A stretch of DNA of 14,809 nucleotides from Planctomycetaceae bacterium (GTDB lineage Bacteria; Planctomycetota; Planctomycetia; Planctomycetales; Planctomycetaceae), in the NCBI GenBank assembly GCA_016795125.1, contig JAEUIG010000774.1, positions 1 to 14,809 of the forward strand. The letters run 5' to 3'. Of the stretch, positions 13,432-14,809 are shown in pieces; positions within the stretch are counted from its first letter, which is position 1, and the number at the start of each line of letters is the position of its first letter. The position numbers were made by a program, and so were the translations under genes. Under the pieces are notes generated by a model. The model ran no database searches. It saw only the letters and a program-made list of their open reading frames with translations, and was not told the origin of the DNA.

Positions 13432-14809
13432 TCAGACGCTGACGTCGATCTCGTAGCCCTTCCGCTGCTCGCGGGTCTGCCACTGGTTGGCATCGGCGTC
13501 GCCGACGATCTGCTGCGCGACCGGGTCCCACTCCAGCTTGCGGCCGAGGCGGATGGCGATGTTCGCCAGGTGGCAGGTCGTCATCGCCCGGTGGTGCGAC
13601 CAGACGTCGGAAATCGGCGTCCCGCGGCTCTTCACGCATTCCATGAAGTTCCGCATGTGGGCGTTCGGCGTGCCCGCGTAGTCGGTGCCATGCAGGGCCG
13701 CGACAGCGCCGTCCGGCAGCGGGTTGGTCTTGAGGTCTTCGAACGGCTTGCCCTTGATGTCGCCGCGGCTGACGTGGAAGCGGCCCTTCGTGCCTTCGAA
13801 CAGGATGCCGTTGCCGTCCGGCGACGAATCGACGATGTGCAGCTCGACGCCGTTCGCGAACATCACCTGGATGTCGAACTTCGTCGCCGTGTTGTACTGG
13901 TCGTCGAGCGTCGGCCGGCCGTCCTTGTACGGCACCGGATGCTCGGCCACCAGGCCTTCGATGCTGGTCGGCCCCTGGTCCGGCCCGTTCTGCTCGATGG
14001 CCCACTGTGCGATATCGACATGGTGCGCGCCCCAGTCGGTCATCTTGCCGCCGGAGTATTCGTACCACCACCGGAATTCGTAGTGGCAGCGGGAGTTGCC
14101 GTACTTGTTGTCGAGGGCCTTGTACCGGTAGTCGACCAGCGGCGCCTGGCCGAGCCAGCGTTCCCAGTTAAGACCGGACGGAACATCGACCACCGGGATC
14201 GAGCCGCTGACCGGCGCGCCGCCGATGTCGCAGGTGACCTTTTTGACCTGGCCGATCCGGCCGTCGCGGATCATGGCGATCGCCTGCAGGAACCGCGGGC
14301 CCTGCTTGTCGCCCATTTCGCTCCGCTGCTGGGTTCCGACCTGGAACACGCGGCCGGTCTCTTCCAGCACCTTGATGATCTGTTTGACTTCGAGAATCGT
14401 GAGGGTCAGCGGCTTTTCGCAGTAGACGTCCTTGCCGGCCCGCAGGGCCTCGATGGCGATCTTGCTGTGCCAGTGATCGGGGGTGACAATCGTGACGGCT
14501 TCGATGTCCTTGCGATCGAGGATCTTGCGATAGTCCTCGTGCATCGCGATTTCGACGTCTTTCCCTTTTTCCCCTTGCGAATTCTTGACCAGATCGCGTC
14601 CGGCCCCCATGTGGTTTTCATCGACGTCGCAAACGGCGACGCAGTTGCCGTACTTCAGGGCGTTGGGGCCGACGCCTCCCATCCAGCGATCGCCGGTACC
14701 GATACAGCCGATGATGGGACGCTCGTTGGGAGAGCGAAACGCCGCCGCCATCGCGCTTTTGCTGGTGAACCAATAGGGCATCGTCCCTGCGGTCAACGCG
14801 GCGACCGAC
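13432..14809 (-). CDS. Gfo/Idh/MocA-family oxidoreductase, probably exported (N-terminus off the right edge)
   Basis: An NAD(P)-dependent sugar-type oxidoreductase of the Gfo/Idh/MocA family. The frame stays open to the edge; a TTG at 14796 could start it, but the codons beyond (S-V-A-A-L before T-A-G-T-M-P-Y-W-F) continue what looks like the hydrophobic end of an export signal, often Tat-type in planctomycete members. The gene is therefore treated as truncated at its 5' end. The Rossmann fold opens with I-I-G-C-I-G-T-G-D-R-W, then V-A-V-C-D-V-D, V-T-P-D-H-W-H and the family motif C-E-K-P (EKP codons at 14418-14410). The C-terminal domain contains W-W-Y-E-Y-S-G-G-K-M-T-D-W-G-A-H-H-V-D-I-A-Q-W, which supplies the usual active-site His and Asp. 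The substrate is unknown; periplasmic sugar or sugar-alcohol oxidation is inferred. It ends at a strong terminator and is transcribed towards the PSP1-domain gene. Confidence 0.88.
   Translation of the reverse strand, partial: SVAALTAGTMPYWFTSKSAMAAAFRSPNERPIIGCIGTGDRWMGGVGPNALKYGNCVAVCDVDENHMGAGRDLVKNSQGEKGKDVEIAMHEDYRKILDRKDIEAVTIVTPDHWHSKIAIEALRAGKDVYCEKPLTLTILEVKQIIKVLEETGRVFQVGTQQRSEMGDKQGPRFLQAIAMIRDGRIGQVKKVTCDIGGAPVSGSIPVVDVPSGLNWERWLGQAPLVDYRYKALDNKYGNSRCHYEFRWWYEYSGGKMTDWGAHHVDIAQWAIEQNGPDQGPTSIEGLVAEHPVPYKDGRPTLDDQYNTATKFDIQVMFANGVELHIVDSSPDGNGILFEGTKGRFHVSRGDIKGKPFEDLKTNPLPDGAVAALHGTDYAGTPNAHMRNFMECVKSRGTPISDVWSHHRAMTTCHLANIAIRLGRKLEWDPVAQQIVGDADANQWQTREQRKGYEIDVSV

Noticed and set aside
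12824..14071. Minus-strand open frame (415 codons) across the PSP1 gene and the end of the oxidoreductase
   Set aside because: It crosses a strong terminator and is out of frame with the Gfo/Idh/MocA gene; no domain is visible.

Overview
The window looks like a GC-rich member of the Planctomycetota, probably Planctomycetales. This is inferred from the gene set: a ceramidase-like enzyme, an SUMF1-domain lipoprotein, a MoxR/DUF58/VWA operon with very large membrane VWA proteins, a PSP1-domain protein with a Cys-rich tail, and an apparently exported Gfo/Idh/MocA oxidoreductase. The gaps between genes are also crowded with short palindromic repeats. No rRNA, tRNA, CRISPR array or transposase gene was found.

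Layout. At the left edge is the C-terminal end of a ceramidase-like gene (+). A 330-bp gap of nested inverted repeats follows. Next are a galactonate-dehydratase-like enolase-superfamily enzyme (+) and a HicAB toxin-antitoxin pair (-) in which the toxin carries an internal stop codon. An SUMF1-domain lipoprotein (+) comes after that.

From 11384 down to 4003 a minus-strand operon is read in the order MoxR ATPase, four-helix-bundle protein, DUF58 protein, BatA/VWA membrane protein, second VWA membrane protein. It resembles the MoxR/Bat systems, in which an AAA+ ATPase is thought to act with VWA-domain partners at the membrane. The four-helix-bundle gene is foreign to that operon type and is bracketed by inverted arrays of the heptamer TAGTGGG, one of which supplies the moxR stop codon.

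Right of the operon are a sulfatase-fold protein lacking the usual catalytic motifs (-), a divergently transcribed PSP1-domain protein (+), a clear intrinsic terminator pointing left, and a Gfo/Idh/MocA oxidoreductase (-) running off the right edge.

The strongest candidates for something new are the heptamer-bracketed four-helix-bundle cassette inside the MoxR operon, the degenerate sulfatase-like protein, and the broken HicA beside an intact HicB. Several palindromic repeat families also overlap gene ends and start regions.
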